DNA of 64,000 nt, taken from Planctomycetia bacterium. GTDB taxonomy: Bacteria > Planctomycetota > Phycisphaerae > Phycisphaerales > SM1A02. A program made the translations under genes and the position numbers. The DNA lies in the NCBI GenBank assembly GCA_005776885.1, contig SXOD01000006.1, forward strand, positions 1 to 64,000. Direction: 5' to 3'. This document shows, piece after piece, positions 43,531 to 51,560 of this stretch. A model generated the notes under the pieces. It was not told where the DNA came from, ran no database searches, and saw only the letters and a list, made by a program, of their open reading frames with translations. Position 1 is the first letter of the stretch. Each line of letters begins with the position of its first letter.

Positions 43531-44216
43531 GCCGGCGACCCCGCACGACGCTGTACGAGGCACTGCGCACTCCGGCACCGGGCCAGCCGGACCCGCCGCT
43601 TGCTCGCGGAGTGGCTCGCGGAGCCGGTCGCGGAGGAGGGCCGGACTCCCACGCCCACCAGGAGGGGCCGAGGGGACTTGGCGCCGGGGCAATTGCCACC
43701 ATTGCCGTGGCGTTCGTGGTCCTCTCCGCCGCGGCGTTCCTCGTCGGATTTTCCCAAGGCCGGGCCTCCGGGTTTGAGGAAGCCTCCGGGGTCGCGCGTT
43801 CCATTGGTGGGGTGCAGGAACCGCTCCGTCCACCACCGTTGCCGACGACCCATGTCGATGATGCTCCCACTGGAGGCGTGGAATCGATCCCTCCCCGACG
43901 GCAGCCGGCTGCCGGCTCCGACCCTCGATTCCCGGGGCTGAACTACTTCGTGCTGGCGCAGGTGGAGCCAGAGCGGGCCCCCCAAATGGTGGAATTCCTG
44001 CGAGAGCAGGGGCTTGAAGCCTTCGCCCAAAAATGGGATAATGGTCGGTTTCTTCAGGTGTTCGTGCTGCCCGGATTTCCCGGTGGCGACCTGAAGTCGG
44101 CGGAGGCGGAAGCGCTCAAGAAGAGCATTCTTGCCGCCGGCCGCCGCTGGAAGTCCGCCGCGCCAGGCAATGAGGACTTCCGATCGCATTACCCGAGGAA
44201 GTACCTCGGCGACTGA
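43527..44216 (+). CDS. Membrane protein with SPOR-like C-terminal domain (unknown)
   Basis: This 229-residue protein has a polar N-terminus, one membrane helix (about 51-73, GAIATIAVAFVVLSAAAFLVGF), a proline-rich linker and a C-terminal domain (about 135-205). The C-terminal part reads NYFVLAQVEPERAPQMVEFLREQGLEAF and FLQVFVLPGF, in the pattern of SPOR-like peptidoglycan-binding domains. If right, it could localise to cell-wall or division sites. Planctomycete walls are reduced, so the role is open. It is the last gene of the acpS operon. Confidence 0.6.
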   Translation: MSRRPRTTLYEALRTPAPGQPDPPLARGVARGAGRGGGPDSHAHQEGPRGLGAGAIATIAVAFVVLSAAAFLVGFSQGRASGFEEASGVARSIGGVQEPLRPPPLPTTHVDDAPTGGVESIPPRRQPAAGSDPRFPGLNYFVLAQVEPERAPQMVEFLREQGLEAFAQKWDNGRFLQVFVLPGFPGGDLKSAEAEALKKSILAAGRRWKSAAPGNEDFRSHYPRKYLGD

Positions 44217-44250
44217 CTGACGGTTGTCCTCCCATCCATCCAGGTTTCCC

Positions 44251-44511
44251 ATGAGCATTCACCCAAGCCTCAAGTCCAAGTCCGGCGCGCTCTCCCAGCA
44301 CCGCAACGTCCTCTCCCGGCCCGAGCGTGTGGCCAAGCTCAGCGAAGCGGGTCGGTTGGACACCGAATCCGGTTCTGCGCTCAACCTGCCGAAGGTACGC
44401 AGCATCAAGGTCGCCGCAGCGAAGAAGCCGAAGAAGGAAGCTGCCGCCGAGGGCGCGGCCGCCCCAGCGAAGCCTGCTGCTGCGGCGAAGGCTGACGCCA
44501 AGAAAAAGTGA
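44251..44511 (+). CDS. PVC-type small basic protein (TIGR04137-like)
   Basis: This 86-residue basic protein begins MSIHPSLKSKSGALSQHRNVLSRPERVAKL and continues with LNLPKVRSIKV, then a Lys/Ala-rich tail ending in KKK. This pattern matches the small basic protein family I know as a marker of the Planctomycetes-Verrucomicrobia-Chlamydiae group, thought to associate with ribosomes. It is therefore useful phylogenetic evidence. Its TGA overlaps the GTG of the aminotransferase (GTGA), so translation of the two is probably linked. Confidence 0.82.
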   Translation: MSIHPSLKSKSGALSQHRNVLSRPERVAKLSEAGRLDTESGSALNLPKVRSIKVAAAKKPKKEAAAEGAAAPAKPAAAAKADAKKK

Positions 44512-45689
44512 GTGGAGGCTTGACCGCCTCGACGACGCCCGCGCTGTCGCCGGACCGCCTGGTCTGCGCGAGGTCGCGTTCCATCGATGCCAGTGGAATA
44601 CGTTCCGTCTGGCAGTTGTCGGTCACGATGAAGGACCCGATCAACCTCAGCATCGGGCAGCCTGACTTCGGGGTGCCCGAAGAGATCTGCCAGTCCGCGA
44701 TCGAGTCGATTCGCCACCACCACAATGGCTACTCCCTCACGACGGGAGTGCCGTCGGTCCAGGATTCACTCTGGGAGTTCCTCGGTCAGGACGTGGGATG
44801 GGCCAGGGGGGATGTTCACGGTGCCATGGTGACGAGCGGCACGAGCGGTGCGCTCCTTCTCGCCGCCTTCGCGCTGGCCGGTCCGGGCGACGAGATCATT
44901 TATCCGGATCCGTACTTCATCCTTTATCCGCAGCTGGCTCGGCTCACCGGCGCCACCGCGGTCCCGTGCGGCACCTACCCGGACTTCCGCATGACGGCGG
45001 AGCGGCTGGAGCGGTGCATCACGCCGCGCACCAAGATGGTGATCCTCGTGTCGCCGTCCAACCCATGCGGGACGGTGCTCAATGGGGCGGAACTGCAGGA
45101 CATCGTCGATCTCTGCCGGGCCAAGGGCGTGGCCGTGGTCTCGGACGAGATCTACGACGTGTTCACTTTCTCGGACGTGCGAGAAGAGGGCCGATGCCCC
45201 AGCGCGGCGCGCCTGTGGGACGAGGTCTTGCTGATCCGCGGATTCGGCAAGTCGTACGGCGCCACGGGCTGGCGGCTGGGATACGCGGCTGGTCCCAAGT
45301 GGCTCATCGACGAGATGGCGAAGATGCAGCAGTACACCTTTGTCTGCGCACCCACGCCATTGCAGCACGCCATCCCCACGATGCTGCGTCATGACATGGG
45401 GGAGATCGTGCGCCGTTTCGAGTCCCGTCGCGACTTGGTCGTTGAGGCGTTCGAGGGCGTGACCAGTGTCCCCCGACCCGGAGGCGCGTTCTACGCCTTC
45501 GTCGAGGTCCCCGCCCACCTGGGGATCTCGGCCACGGAGTTCGCCACCCGCGCCGTGGAAAAGAACACGCTGATCATCCCCGGCAAGGTCTTCAGCGAGC
45601 GGGACACACACTTCCGGCTGAGCTTCGCGGCCCCCGACCACAAGTTGGCCGAGGGACTGGCTGCACTCCGCTCCTTGATGGTCCGGTAG
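44508..45689 (+). CDS. Class I/II PLP-dependent aminotransferase
   Basis: This 393-residue fold-type I enzyme has NLSIGQPDFGVPEE near the N-terminus, TSGTSGALLLAAFALAGPGDEIIYPDPYF, SPSNPCGTVLNG (aspartate/aromatic aminotransferase signature), SDEIYDVF and the PLP lysine in RGFGKSYGATGWRLGY (about 245-260). It probably transfers amino groups between aspartate or aromatic amino acids and 2-oxoglutarate, and the specificity is not fixed. The N-terminal 25 residues are non-conserved, so an inner start is possible. It follows the small basic protein through a GTGA overlap. Confidence 0.88.
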   Translation: MSGGLTASTTPALSPDRLVCARSRSIDASGIRSVWQLSVTMKDPINLSIGQPDFGVPEEICQSAIESIRHHHNGYSLTTGVPSVQDSLWEFLGQDVGWARGDVHGAMVTSGTSGALLLAAFALAGPGDEIIYPDPYFILYPQLARLTGATAVPCGTYPDFRMTAERLERCITPRTKMVILVSPSNPCGTVLNGAELQDIVDLCRAKGVAVVSDEIYDVFTFSDVREEGRCPSAARLWDEVLLIRGFGKSYGATGWRLGYAAGPKWLIDEMAKMQQYTFVCAPTPLQHAIPTMLRHDMGEIVRRFESRRDLVVEAFEGVTSVPRPGGAFYAFVEVPAHLGISATEFATRAVEKNTLIIPGKVFSERDTHFRLSFAAPDHKLAEGLAALRSLMVR

Positions 45690-45708
45690 CGGCCGGACGC
45701 CATGAAAA

Positions 45709-45729
45709 AGCCCCGCGCAAGGCGGGGCT
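45709..45729 (-). terminator. Intrinsic terminator of the small lipoprotein gene
   Basis: An 8-bp GC-rich stem, AGCCCCGC (45709-45716) paired with GCGGGGCT (45722-45729), encloses a five-base loop. On the minus strand the stem is followed by TTTTT (from AAAAA at 45705-45709), so the signal points to the minus-strand lipoprotein gene ending at 45760. On the plus strand no U-run follows. Confidence 0.75.
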
Positions 45730-45759
45730 GGTTGGTGATCGGGGCCCTTGAGCGGGGAC

Positions 45760-45966
45760 TCAGTCCTTCTTCTTGGCCGCGGGGGCCTGGACGCTCGACG
45801 TCGACTGCATGGTGTGAGACTTGTTGAAGGCCGCATCCGGTGATTCGATCTTCTCGACCGGCTCCGGCCGTGGCTCAACCTTGGTGACCTTGGTGTTGCT
45901 GTCGCCGCATCCGGCAAGCAGGAGGCAGGCGCAGGCGGTGAGGGCGACGATGCTGAGGGTTCGCAT
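45760..45966 (-). CDS. Small lipoprotein
   Basis: This 68-residue protein has a short basic start and a hydrophobic stretch ending in the lipobox LLLAGC (cysteine about residue 20). A polar, Lys/Glu/Pro-rich mature part of about 48 residues ends in KKKD. No family is recognised. The start ATG 45966 has a good Shine-Dalgarno AGGAG at 45974-45978, seven bases upstream, which is clearer than at most genes here. A terminator lies 30 bases past its stop. It is probably a single-gene unit. Confidence 0.75.
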   Translation of the reverse strand: MRTLSIVALTACACLLLAGCGDSNTKVTKVEPRPEPVEKIESPDAAFNKSHTMQSTSSVQAPAAKKKD

Positions 45967-46256
45967 GTAGTTACTCCTATCGTGAGTCGATTCGTGGCGG
46001 TCGACCCGGCCCAGTGGCTGGTTGCGTCCGCGACTGGGGATTCTAACGGGAGCGGACGGCCCCGGGGTCACGCGCCGGTAACGGCGTCTGATGGCGTTCC
46101 AGCCTCGGATCGACGGGCCTTTCAACAACTCAGCCGGCCCAACGGAACGGGCCGGCAGAGCAGAGGGGAGAAAGATGCGTGGTTGCCCCAGGCCAATGCC
46201 CGGTCTCCAGTCTTCGGCCGGGTGCTGCAAGCCACTTGAGAATTGTGGTCGGCGGA
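45967..46256. other. Intergenic region with one hairpin, no clear gene
   Basis: The 290-base gap between the small lipoprotein and the DUF971 gene (both minus strand) holds no convincing gene. It contains a perfect 8-bp inverted repeat GCCGGCCC (46133-46140) / GGGCCGGC (46149-46156) with an 8-base loop. The hairpin lies about 100 bases past the DUF971 stop and may be a weak terminator of the pyrF operon, since no clear U-run follows it on the minus strand. A TAGAAT -10-like site lies upstream of the lipoprotein but has no matching -35. Confidence 0.4.
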
Positions 46257-46601
46257 TCACGGCGCTGGCGGACCGGGATCGGTGTCCCCGAGTTCGCGGA
46301 GGAGTGGCCATGTGTAAAGGCCGGTTCGGTGTCCGTCGGAGAACTCGATCCGGAGTGCGTAGGAACCGACCGGCTCACACCGAATCGCCGTGAGCGGCCC
46401 GCTGCCCGTGGAGTGCGGGAGAACGGTCAGTGGATTGGCGGCCAGGGCGTCCCGAAGCGCGCGGGCGTCCGCACTGGGGGAATGCCGCCGCAGCGTCGCG
46501 AGCGGGATCGAGGTCCGCACGCCGTCCGCCCACTCGATCTCGAGGGCGCGGTCGCGCACGAGGTGCACGTGAAGCGGACGATGCTCGGCGGAGCCGGTCA
46601 C
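46257..46601 (-). CDS. DUF971 (GBBH-like N-terminal) domain protein
   Basis: This 114-residue single-domain protein resembles the DUF971 family: HLVRDRALEIEWADGVRTSIPLATLRRHSP near the N-terminus and LRIEFSDGHRTGLYTWPLLREL at the end. The domain is also found at the N-terminus of gamma-butyrobetaine hydroxylases and in Fe-S-associated proteins, but free-standing copies lack a defined role. Its start overlaps the stop of the solute-binding protein gene (ATGA), making it the third gene of the pyrF operon. Confidence 0.85.
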   Translation of the reverse strand: MTGSAEHRPLHVHLVRDRALEIEWADGVRTSIPLATLRRHSPSADARALRDALAANPLTVLPHSTGSGPLTAIRCEPVGSYALRIEFSDGHRTGLYTWPLLRELGDTDPGPPAP

Positions 46602-48181
46602 TCCGTGTCGATCCCGATCGCCCGGGCCCCGTCGATGATCTGCGTGTATCGATCGATCGCCTTCTGCGTCATCATCCGACGCAGCGCGACCTCAGGCTCT
46701 TCATCACCTTCCCAGAGCCGGGCTTCTCGCCATTCCCCCTTGATCCAGCCTCGATAGACCGCATCGATGCCTTCATCGGTGGCCAGCGAGTATTCCTTCC
46801 CTCCGGGACCCGGGACGGTCGGCATCATGTCGAACAGCCTGAGCCACTCGTAGAGACGGGGGTCGGTGACATCGGCGGCCGTGACGATCCGCGCGTGCTC
46901 GCCATCGACGACGGGCGGATAGTTTGGGTGGCGGGTGATGGCTCTCCAGGCGGCCTGCTGGAGTTCCCTCGGCTGGATGATGAGTGCGCTGAAGATCGGC
47001 TTGATGAGCGGCCGGACCGCGCGGCGCTCGGGAAGCGGGGACGCATCGTCGAATGGGTTGCCGATGTCCTGGTCGACGAACGCCGAGAAATGCTTCTCGT
47101 ACATCTCGCGACGCGCGGGCATGCGCCTCAACTCCCACTCCACTGGCGGCGCGATGCCGGCCACGCGGGCGTCCTTCCGGAACTGCCACAGTGCCTGGCC
47201 TTGCGGCGACAGGCAGAACTCGACGAAGTGCGCCGCCAACTCCGGTTCCCGTGCGCCATTCAACACCGCCACCGGGTCGGGATCGATCACGGTCTCGCCG
47301 CGAGGAGCCACGAAGGCGACGCGGGTGCCGCCACCGCTGCCCGCGCCATTCACGACCTGTGCCTCGGCCCGTGCAAAGAAGTCGATGCACACCCCCGCGG
47401 CGCACGCGCCGGCCGAAACGCGCTTGGGGATCTCCGAACTGCTGCCGCTGAAGGTCCGTGCGTTGGCTCCCGCGCGCAGCAGGATGGCCCACCCCTCGGC
47501 CCATCCCCTCCGGAGGATGATCGTCTCGAACGCGGTGAGGACGCTGCCCGATTGGCTCGGGTTGGTCATGGCCACCCATCCCTGGAGCCGAGGGTCGGCG
47601 AGATCGGCCCACGTGGCCGGCGAAGGGAGCTTCAGTTCCTCGATTCGCTCCGGATTGAAGACGATTCCGAAGGTGCTGATGGCGGACGCAAACCAGCGCT
47701 TGTCTTCCGAGAACAGCCGGCGGCCCCCGATGTCGGCACTGGGGAATGCCTCCGCCAGCACCTGGTCGGACAGCGGTGCCACGGCGAGGACCGGTTCGCC
47801 CGGCGAGGCGGCGCCCGGCAGCGGGAAGGGTCGAGCCAGGTCCGTGTATTCAAAGCTCCCGCCACCGAAGAACACGTCCGTCTGGATCGAGGAGGCGCCG
47901 TCAAGGAGCGCCTGGCGGTGGCTCTTCTCGAGGAGCTTCTTGATCTCGCTGGTCCCGCCAGGGATGTCCCACTCGATGGCGACAGGCTCGCCGTAGTGCT
48001 CCATGTGCCAGGCACGAAAGCCGCGCTCGAACTCGCCACGAATGAACTCGTTGTGTGGCGTGATGACGACGATGAATCGCCCCCCGGGCGTGGACTTGGC
48101 TCCCTGCCCGGAGAACATCATCGGGATGGCGATGAGGATGGCCAGCGGGATGAGCGCGAGCAGCACGCGATTCCACTTCAT
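46598..48181 (-). CDS. Family 1 extracellular solute-binding protein, membrane-anchored (orphan)
   Basis: This protein of 527 residues has an uncleaved-looking anchor (LLALIPLAILIAIPMMF, about 7-23), then a periplasmic binding-protein fold. Segments like VITPHNEFIRGEFERGF, DVFFGGGSFEYTDLARPF and TFGIVFNPERIEELKLPSPATWADLADPRLQGWVAMTNP resemble iron/thiamine-type family 1 binding proteins. It is longer than usual (about 340) because of a C-terminal extension of about 170 residues. No permease or ATPase is adjacent, so the partner is unknown. It overlaps pyrF and DUF971 in ATGA on both sides. Confidence 0.82.
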   Translation of the reverse strand: MKWNRVLLALIPLAILIAIPMMFSGQGAKSTPGGRFIVVITPHNEFIRGEFERGFRAWHMEHYGEPVAIEWDIPGGTSEIKKLLEKSHRQALLDGASSIQTDVFFGGGSFEYTDLARPFPLPGAASPGEPVLAVAPLSDQVLAEAFPSADIGGRRLFSEDKRWFASAISTFGIVFNPERIEELKLPSPATWADLADPRLQGWVAMTNPSQSGSVLTAFETIILRRGWAEGWAILLRAGANARTFSGSSSEIPKRVSAGACAAGVCIDFFARAEAQVVNGAGSGGGTRVAFVAPRGETVIDPDPVAVLNGAREPELAAHFVEFCLSPQGQALWQFRKDARVAGIAPPVEWELRRMPARREMYEKHFSAFVDQDIGNPFDDASPLPERRAVRPLIKPIFSALIIQPRELQQAAWRAITRHPNYPPVVDGEHARIVTAADVTDPRLYEWLRLFDMMPTVPGPGGKEYSLATDEGIDAVYRGWIKGEWREARLWEGDEEPEVALRRMMTQKAIDRYTQIIDGARAIGIDTE

Positions 48182-49098
48182 CGGCAGCCTCCGCAGGGAA
48201 ATGACGTGAACGGTTGGTGATGGGGGGAGGGCACGTGGAACCGGCGCAGTTCCGCGGCCGTGGCCGCCGCGGCCCTGTGCACGGCCTCATCCCACGTCTC
48301 GCCGTGGTTCGGTGCCGCGAAAATGATCGCCCGGCTTGAGGTCGCAAGTGCACCCGCTGTCCCCGGCCGGAAGGCATCGGCCACATCATCGACGGTGGCA
48401 CCCTGCGCACCAATGCCGGGAAGGAGCAGCGGTTGTGCGGGCATGGCTGACCGGAACGCAGCCAGCTCCGAGGACTTGGTCGCCCCAACGACGGCGCCGA
48501 CGGCCGAGTGGCCCGAGGAGGAACATCGACCCTCCCCGAGTTGAGCCACCTGCCTGGCGACCTCCAGTGCCAACGTTGCGGCCGCTGCCCCGGATCCCAC
48601 CGGAAGGCATTGCAGTGAGTCGCTTCCGTGGTTGCTGGTCCGGACAAGGACGTAGGTCCCCAGGCCGGCAACCAGGAATGGCTCGACGGTCTCAAGTCCC
48701 AGGTAGGGACTCACCGTCACCCAATCCGCGCCCAGGCCGACTGCCGCGGCCGCGTAGTGGTTGGCGGAGATCCCGATGTCGCCACGCTTGGCGTCGAGGA
48801 TCACGAGGAGTCCCAATTGATGCGCCAGCCGAATGCCGGCGTGCATGGCATCAAGTCCGTGCGAGAGGTGCCGCTCGTAGCAGGCGCTCTGAAACTTGAC
48901 GGCCGCGGCGACGGGAGCGACTGTCCGGACCACCGACTCCGTGAAGGCACGGAGGCCGCCGTCAGTGTCCTGTCGCATGGCCGCCGGCAGCCGATCCGCG
49001 ACTGGATCCAAGCCGACGCAGAGCGGCGAGCCGGCACGCTCGATCGCGATCGCCAACCGATCCGCCGGATGCTGTCGCGTGGTGTCGCCGATGGGCAC
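48178..49098 (-). CDS. pyrF: Orotidine 5'-phosphate decarboxylase (type 2)
   Basis: The 306-residue pyrimidine-synthesis enzyme makes UMP. It has PLCVGLDPVADRLP near the N-terminus, the catalytic LVILDAKRGDIG (Lys and Asp, about 95-106), DWVTVSPYLG, VRTSNHGS and PLLLPGIGAQGA, all type 2 PyrF features. The start is GTG 49098, since no in-frame ATG is present. It is the first gene of a minus-strand operon with the binding protein and DUF971. It is divergent from the pncC-like gene, 32 bases between starts. Confidence 0.93.
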   Translation of the reverse strand: MPIGDTTRQHPADRLAIAIERAGSPLCVGLDPVADRLPAAMRQDTDGGLRAFTESVVRTVAPVAAAVKFQSACYERHLSHGLDAMHAGIRLAHQLGLLVILDAKRGDIGISANHYAAAAVGLGADWVTVSPYLGLETVEPFLVAGLGTYVLVRTSNHGSDSLQCLPVGSGAAAATLALEVARQVAQLGEGRCSSSGHSAVGAVVGATKSSELAAFRSAMPAQPLLLPGIGAQGATVDDVADAFRPGTAGALATSSRAIIFAAPNHGETWDEAVHRAAAATAAELRRFHVPSPHHQPFTSFPCGGCR

Positions 49099-49130
49099 GT
49101 CCAAAGTGTACGAACTGGCGCGGCCGTACA

Positions 49131-49742
49131 GTGCCCGGTGTGAAGACCCCGATGACCTTGGCCGGTGACGAGCCGCTGAACGGGGCCGGGACTGGCGCCC
49201 ACGGATCGATTCCTGGAATCGAGACACTCGCCGGAAGGATCGGAGCGGAACTTCGGGCGCGGGGGCTCACGATGGCGACGGCGGAAAGTTGCACCGGCGG
49301 AATGGTCGGTGCTGCCTGCACCAGCATCGCGGGAGCCAGCCAGTGGTATCGGGGGGGCGTTGTCGCCTACGACAATCAAGTGAAGGTTGACCTGCTCGGC
49401 GTGTCGGACGCAGCAATCGCTGGCCACGGCGCGGTGAGCCGAATCGTGGCCCAGGCGATGGCGGTCGGCGCCCTGGGGTCGTGTGGGAGCGTGTGGGCCG
49501 TGAGCACCACCGGCATCGCCGGACCGGATGGAGGAAGCGAATCGAAGCCGGTCGGGACGGTGTACGTGGGTGTGGCTGCCCGAACGGGCGATGGCCAGGT
49601 CGAAGCCTCCTGCAGGCACTTCGTGCTCGATGGAGGCAGGGAACTGATTCGCCAGCGCGCCGCGTCATGCGCACTGGCCTCGCTGTGGTGCCGATTGGTC
49701 CGGCGGCCAGACACCACGCTCCCGTGGGAGGTGGCGGAGTGA
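49131..49742 (+). CDS. CinA C-terminal domain / nicotinamide-nucleotide amidase (PncC-like)
   Basis: This 203-residue protein corresponds to a free-standing CinA C-terminal domain. It has TMATAESCTGGMVGAACTSIAGASQWYRGGVVAYDNQVKVDLLGV, with the catalytic-type serine in ESCTGG, and STTGIAGPDGGSESKPVGTVYVG. Family members deamidate nicotinamide mononucleotide in pyridine-nucleotide salvage. GTG 49131 is the longest start; ATG 49152 is an alternative. Its stop overlaps folK in GTGA. The CinA N-terminal domain is absent, as in PncC. Confidence 0.85.
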   Translation: MPGVKTPMTLAGDEPLNGAGTGAHGSIPGIETLAGRIGAELRARGLTMATAESCTGGMVGAACTSIAGASQWYRGGVVAYDNQVKVDLLGVSDAAIAGHGAVSRIVAQAMAVGALGSCGSVWAVSTTGIAGPDGGSESKPVGTVYVGVAARTGDGQVEASCRHFVLDGGRELIRQRAASCALASLWCRLVRRPDTTLPWEVAE

Positions 49743-50371
49743 CCCCATTTGCGATTGGCCTTGGGTCCAATCTTGGCGACTCGCTGGCCATCGTGCGTGG
49801 TGCCGTGCGCGCGCTCGACCAGGCTGGGCAGCGGGGTGGCTCTCGCGTCCGGGCGATGAGCCGTGTCTATCGGTCCCCACCCGTGGGGGGGGTGGAGCAG
49901 CCCGCCTTCCTCAATGCCGTGGCCATCCTGGAGTGGGGCGACGCCCCGGAGTCGCTCTTGGCCACGTTGCATTCGGTCGAGCGTTCGCATGGACGTGATC
50001 GAGCATCGGAGTCGATTCGATGGGGGCCACGAGTGCTGGACCTGGACATCCTCCTCGCAGGCGAGGACGGATCGATCTCCTGCGTGGCCCAGCACCTCAC
50101 GATTCCGCACCCGCGCGCCTTTGACAGGGCATTCGTGCTCAAGCCTCTCGCCGACGTGGCTCCCACTTGGCGTCATCCGGCCACCGGTGAGCGCGTAGAC
50201 TTGGCGCTTTCCCGAGTCGCGGATGATGCACGCCTCGTTGTTCCCATCGCTGAAGGTCTTGCCGCTCCGTGTCGCGGGACGATGGTGTGCGCTGGCGACA
50301 GTGCTCGTGACGTGGATGGTCGCGATGGCCGCGATGGCCCAAGTGCCGGCGGCGGATCCCCCGGGGCCTGA
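49739..50371 (+). CDS. folK: 2-amino-4-hydroxy-6-hydroxymethyldihydropteridine pyrophosphokinase
   Basis: The 210-residue enzyme is the pterin pyrophosphokinase of folate synthesis. HPPK features are FAIGLGSNLGDSLAIVRGAVRAL at the N-terminus, SRVYRSPPVGGVEQPAFLNAVAIL and RWGPRVLDLDILL with the metal aspartates, then IPHPRAFDRAFVLKPLADVAP. The conserved fold ends near residue 160. The last 48 residues are unrelated and overlap the following gene by about 146 bases, which is unusual. The start GTG 49739 overlaps the pncC-like stop. Confidence 0.9.
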   Translation: MTPFAIGLGSNLGDSLAIVRGAVRALDQAGQRGGSRVRAMSRVYRSPPVGGVEQPAFLNAVAILEWGDAPESLLATLHSVERSHGRDRASESIRWGPRVLDLDILLAGEDGSISCVAQHLTIPHPRAFDRAFVLKPLADVAPTWRHPATGERVDLALSRVADDARLVVPIAEGLAAPCRGTMVCAGDSARDVDGRDGRDGPSAGGGSPGA

Positions 50372-51560
50372 GCTTCCTCCGCTCACTCCAGAGAACATCA
50401 ACATGGACACGGTCCCGACCGTGCCGCTCAACGGCGAACGGTTCGGGCCCCAGACGCGCACGCCGGCGGCCGTGGCGGAGGGCGTCAATCTCCTCGCTCG
50501 CGTCGCTCGCACCTATCGAGAGGCTCCGGCGCTCAAGGACACGGTTGTCTACTCACTGAGCCTGCCCGGCGGGCAACCGCAGGGCGAGTCGTTCACGGTG
50601 GAGTGTGCGGGTGATGCCTGCCGTGCGACCAGCCCGCAAGTGGCGGCCGTCGCGCTTGGTGGGAAGGTGTTCATCACGCTCCCGGGGGTCGACGACAAGT
50701 ACGTCGAGGAGCCCTACACAGGGAGCGCGGCACTCGGGTTGGCTGCCTCGTTTGCCATGCTTCCAACTCCAGACCTCTTGCTTCGGGGTGGGGTGCAGCC
50801 TCCAGCGTTGGCGTTCGGACTCTTGGCCCTGGACGAGCCTCGGCTCGAGGCCTATCGACCCGGGGAGTTCCTCTTCTCGGGCAAGCAGGGAGATGTCTCC
50901 GTCCGAGTGGATCCAACGACAGCCCTCCTCACGTCGGCAAGCCTCGTCTTCACGCCGCCCGGCACGCCAGAGGTCATCCGCATTCGGGTGGAGTTCACCT
51001 TCGCTCCAGAGATCCTGCCGGAACTCTCCGTCCCGATTGCCTTCGACGCGGCGATGCGTGCTCGGGTGGCTTCCGCCGAGGAACTTGCTGGCCAGGTCCC
51101 CGCACTTCGGGTGGGCGATGTCGCGCCGGAGTTCGCTGCCCCGGCGCTGGACGGCACGCCGATCAGCTCCAAGTCGCTTCCCGGCCGGTTCATCGTCCTC
51201 GAGTTCTGGTCGACCTGGTGCGGGCCGTGCAAGCGTGGCCTGCCGATCCTCGGGGAGTTTGCGACCTGGGCCTCCGCCAACGCGCCAGACGTGGCGGTCT
51301 TCGGCGTGAACGTGTGGGAGGAGGGGGCTCCCGACGAAGTGCCTGCACGCGTCCGCGCATACTGGGCAAAGGGCGGATTCCCCTTTCCGACGCTCTTGGG
51401 GACGGAGGACATGGCCAAGTCGTTTGCAATCACCGGCATCCCGGCGACAGTCGTCATCGACCGCGGCGGGCGCATCGCAGCGGTCCACGTCGGGGTGGAA
51501 CCGGACCTCGGCCGCAAGCTCCGCGAAATGGCCTTGATGGCCTCACCAGTCGCGCCGTGA
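50226..51560 (+). CDS. Exported thioredoxin-fold (TlpA-like) protein with extra N-terminal domain
   Basis: This 444-residue protein has a signal sequence (about 10-40, ending VAMAAMAQ). A non-thioredoxin domain (about 55-290) follows, beta-rich and partly resembling lipoprotein-sorting/DUF2092 folds (TVVYSLSLPGGQPQGESF). The C-terminal thioredoxin domain (about 295-440) has the redox motif EFWSTWCGPCKRGLP (about 325-339) and the cis-proline loop GIPATVVI. It may carry electrons for cytochrome c or outer-membrane assembly. The ATG lies inside folK. Its TGA overlaps the ydiJ-like GTG. Confidence 0.85.
   Translation: MHASLFPSLKVLPLRVAGRWCALATVLVTWMVAMAAMAQVPAADPPGPELPPLTPENINMDTVPTVPLNGERFGPQTRTPAAVAEGVNLLARVARTYREAPALKDTVVYSLSLPGGQPQGESFTVECAGDACRATSPQVAAVALGGKVFITLPGVDDKYVEEPYTGSAALGLAASFAMLPTPDLLLRGGVQPPALAFGLLALDEPRLEAYRPGEFLFSGKQGDVSVRVDPTTALLTSASLVFTPPGTPEVIRIRVEFTFAPEILPELSVPIAFDAAMRARVASAEELAGQVPALRVGDVAPEFAAPALDGTPISSKSLPGRFIVLEFWSTWCGPCKRGLPILGEFATWASANAPDVAVFGVNVWEEGAPDEVPARVRAYWAKGGFPFPTLLGTEDMAKSFAITGIPATVVIDRGGRIAAVHVGVEPDLGRKLREMALMASPVAP

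Noticed and set aside
46430-48220. 596-codon plus-strand open frame
   Set aside because: It lies opposite the solute-binding protein and DUF971 genes and shows only the reverse-complement shadow of their codons.
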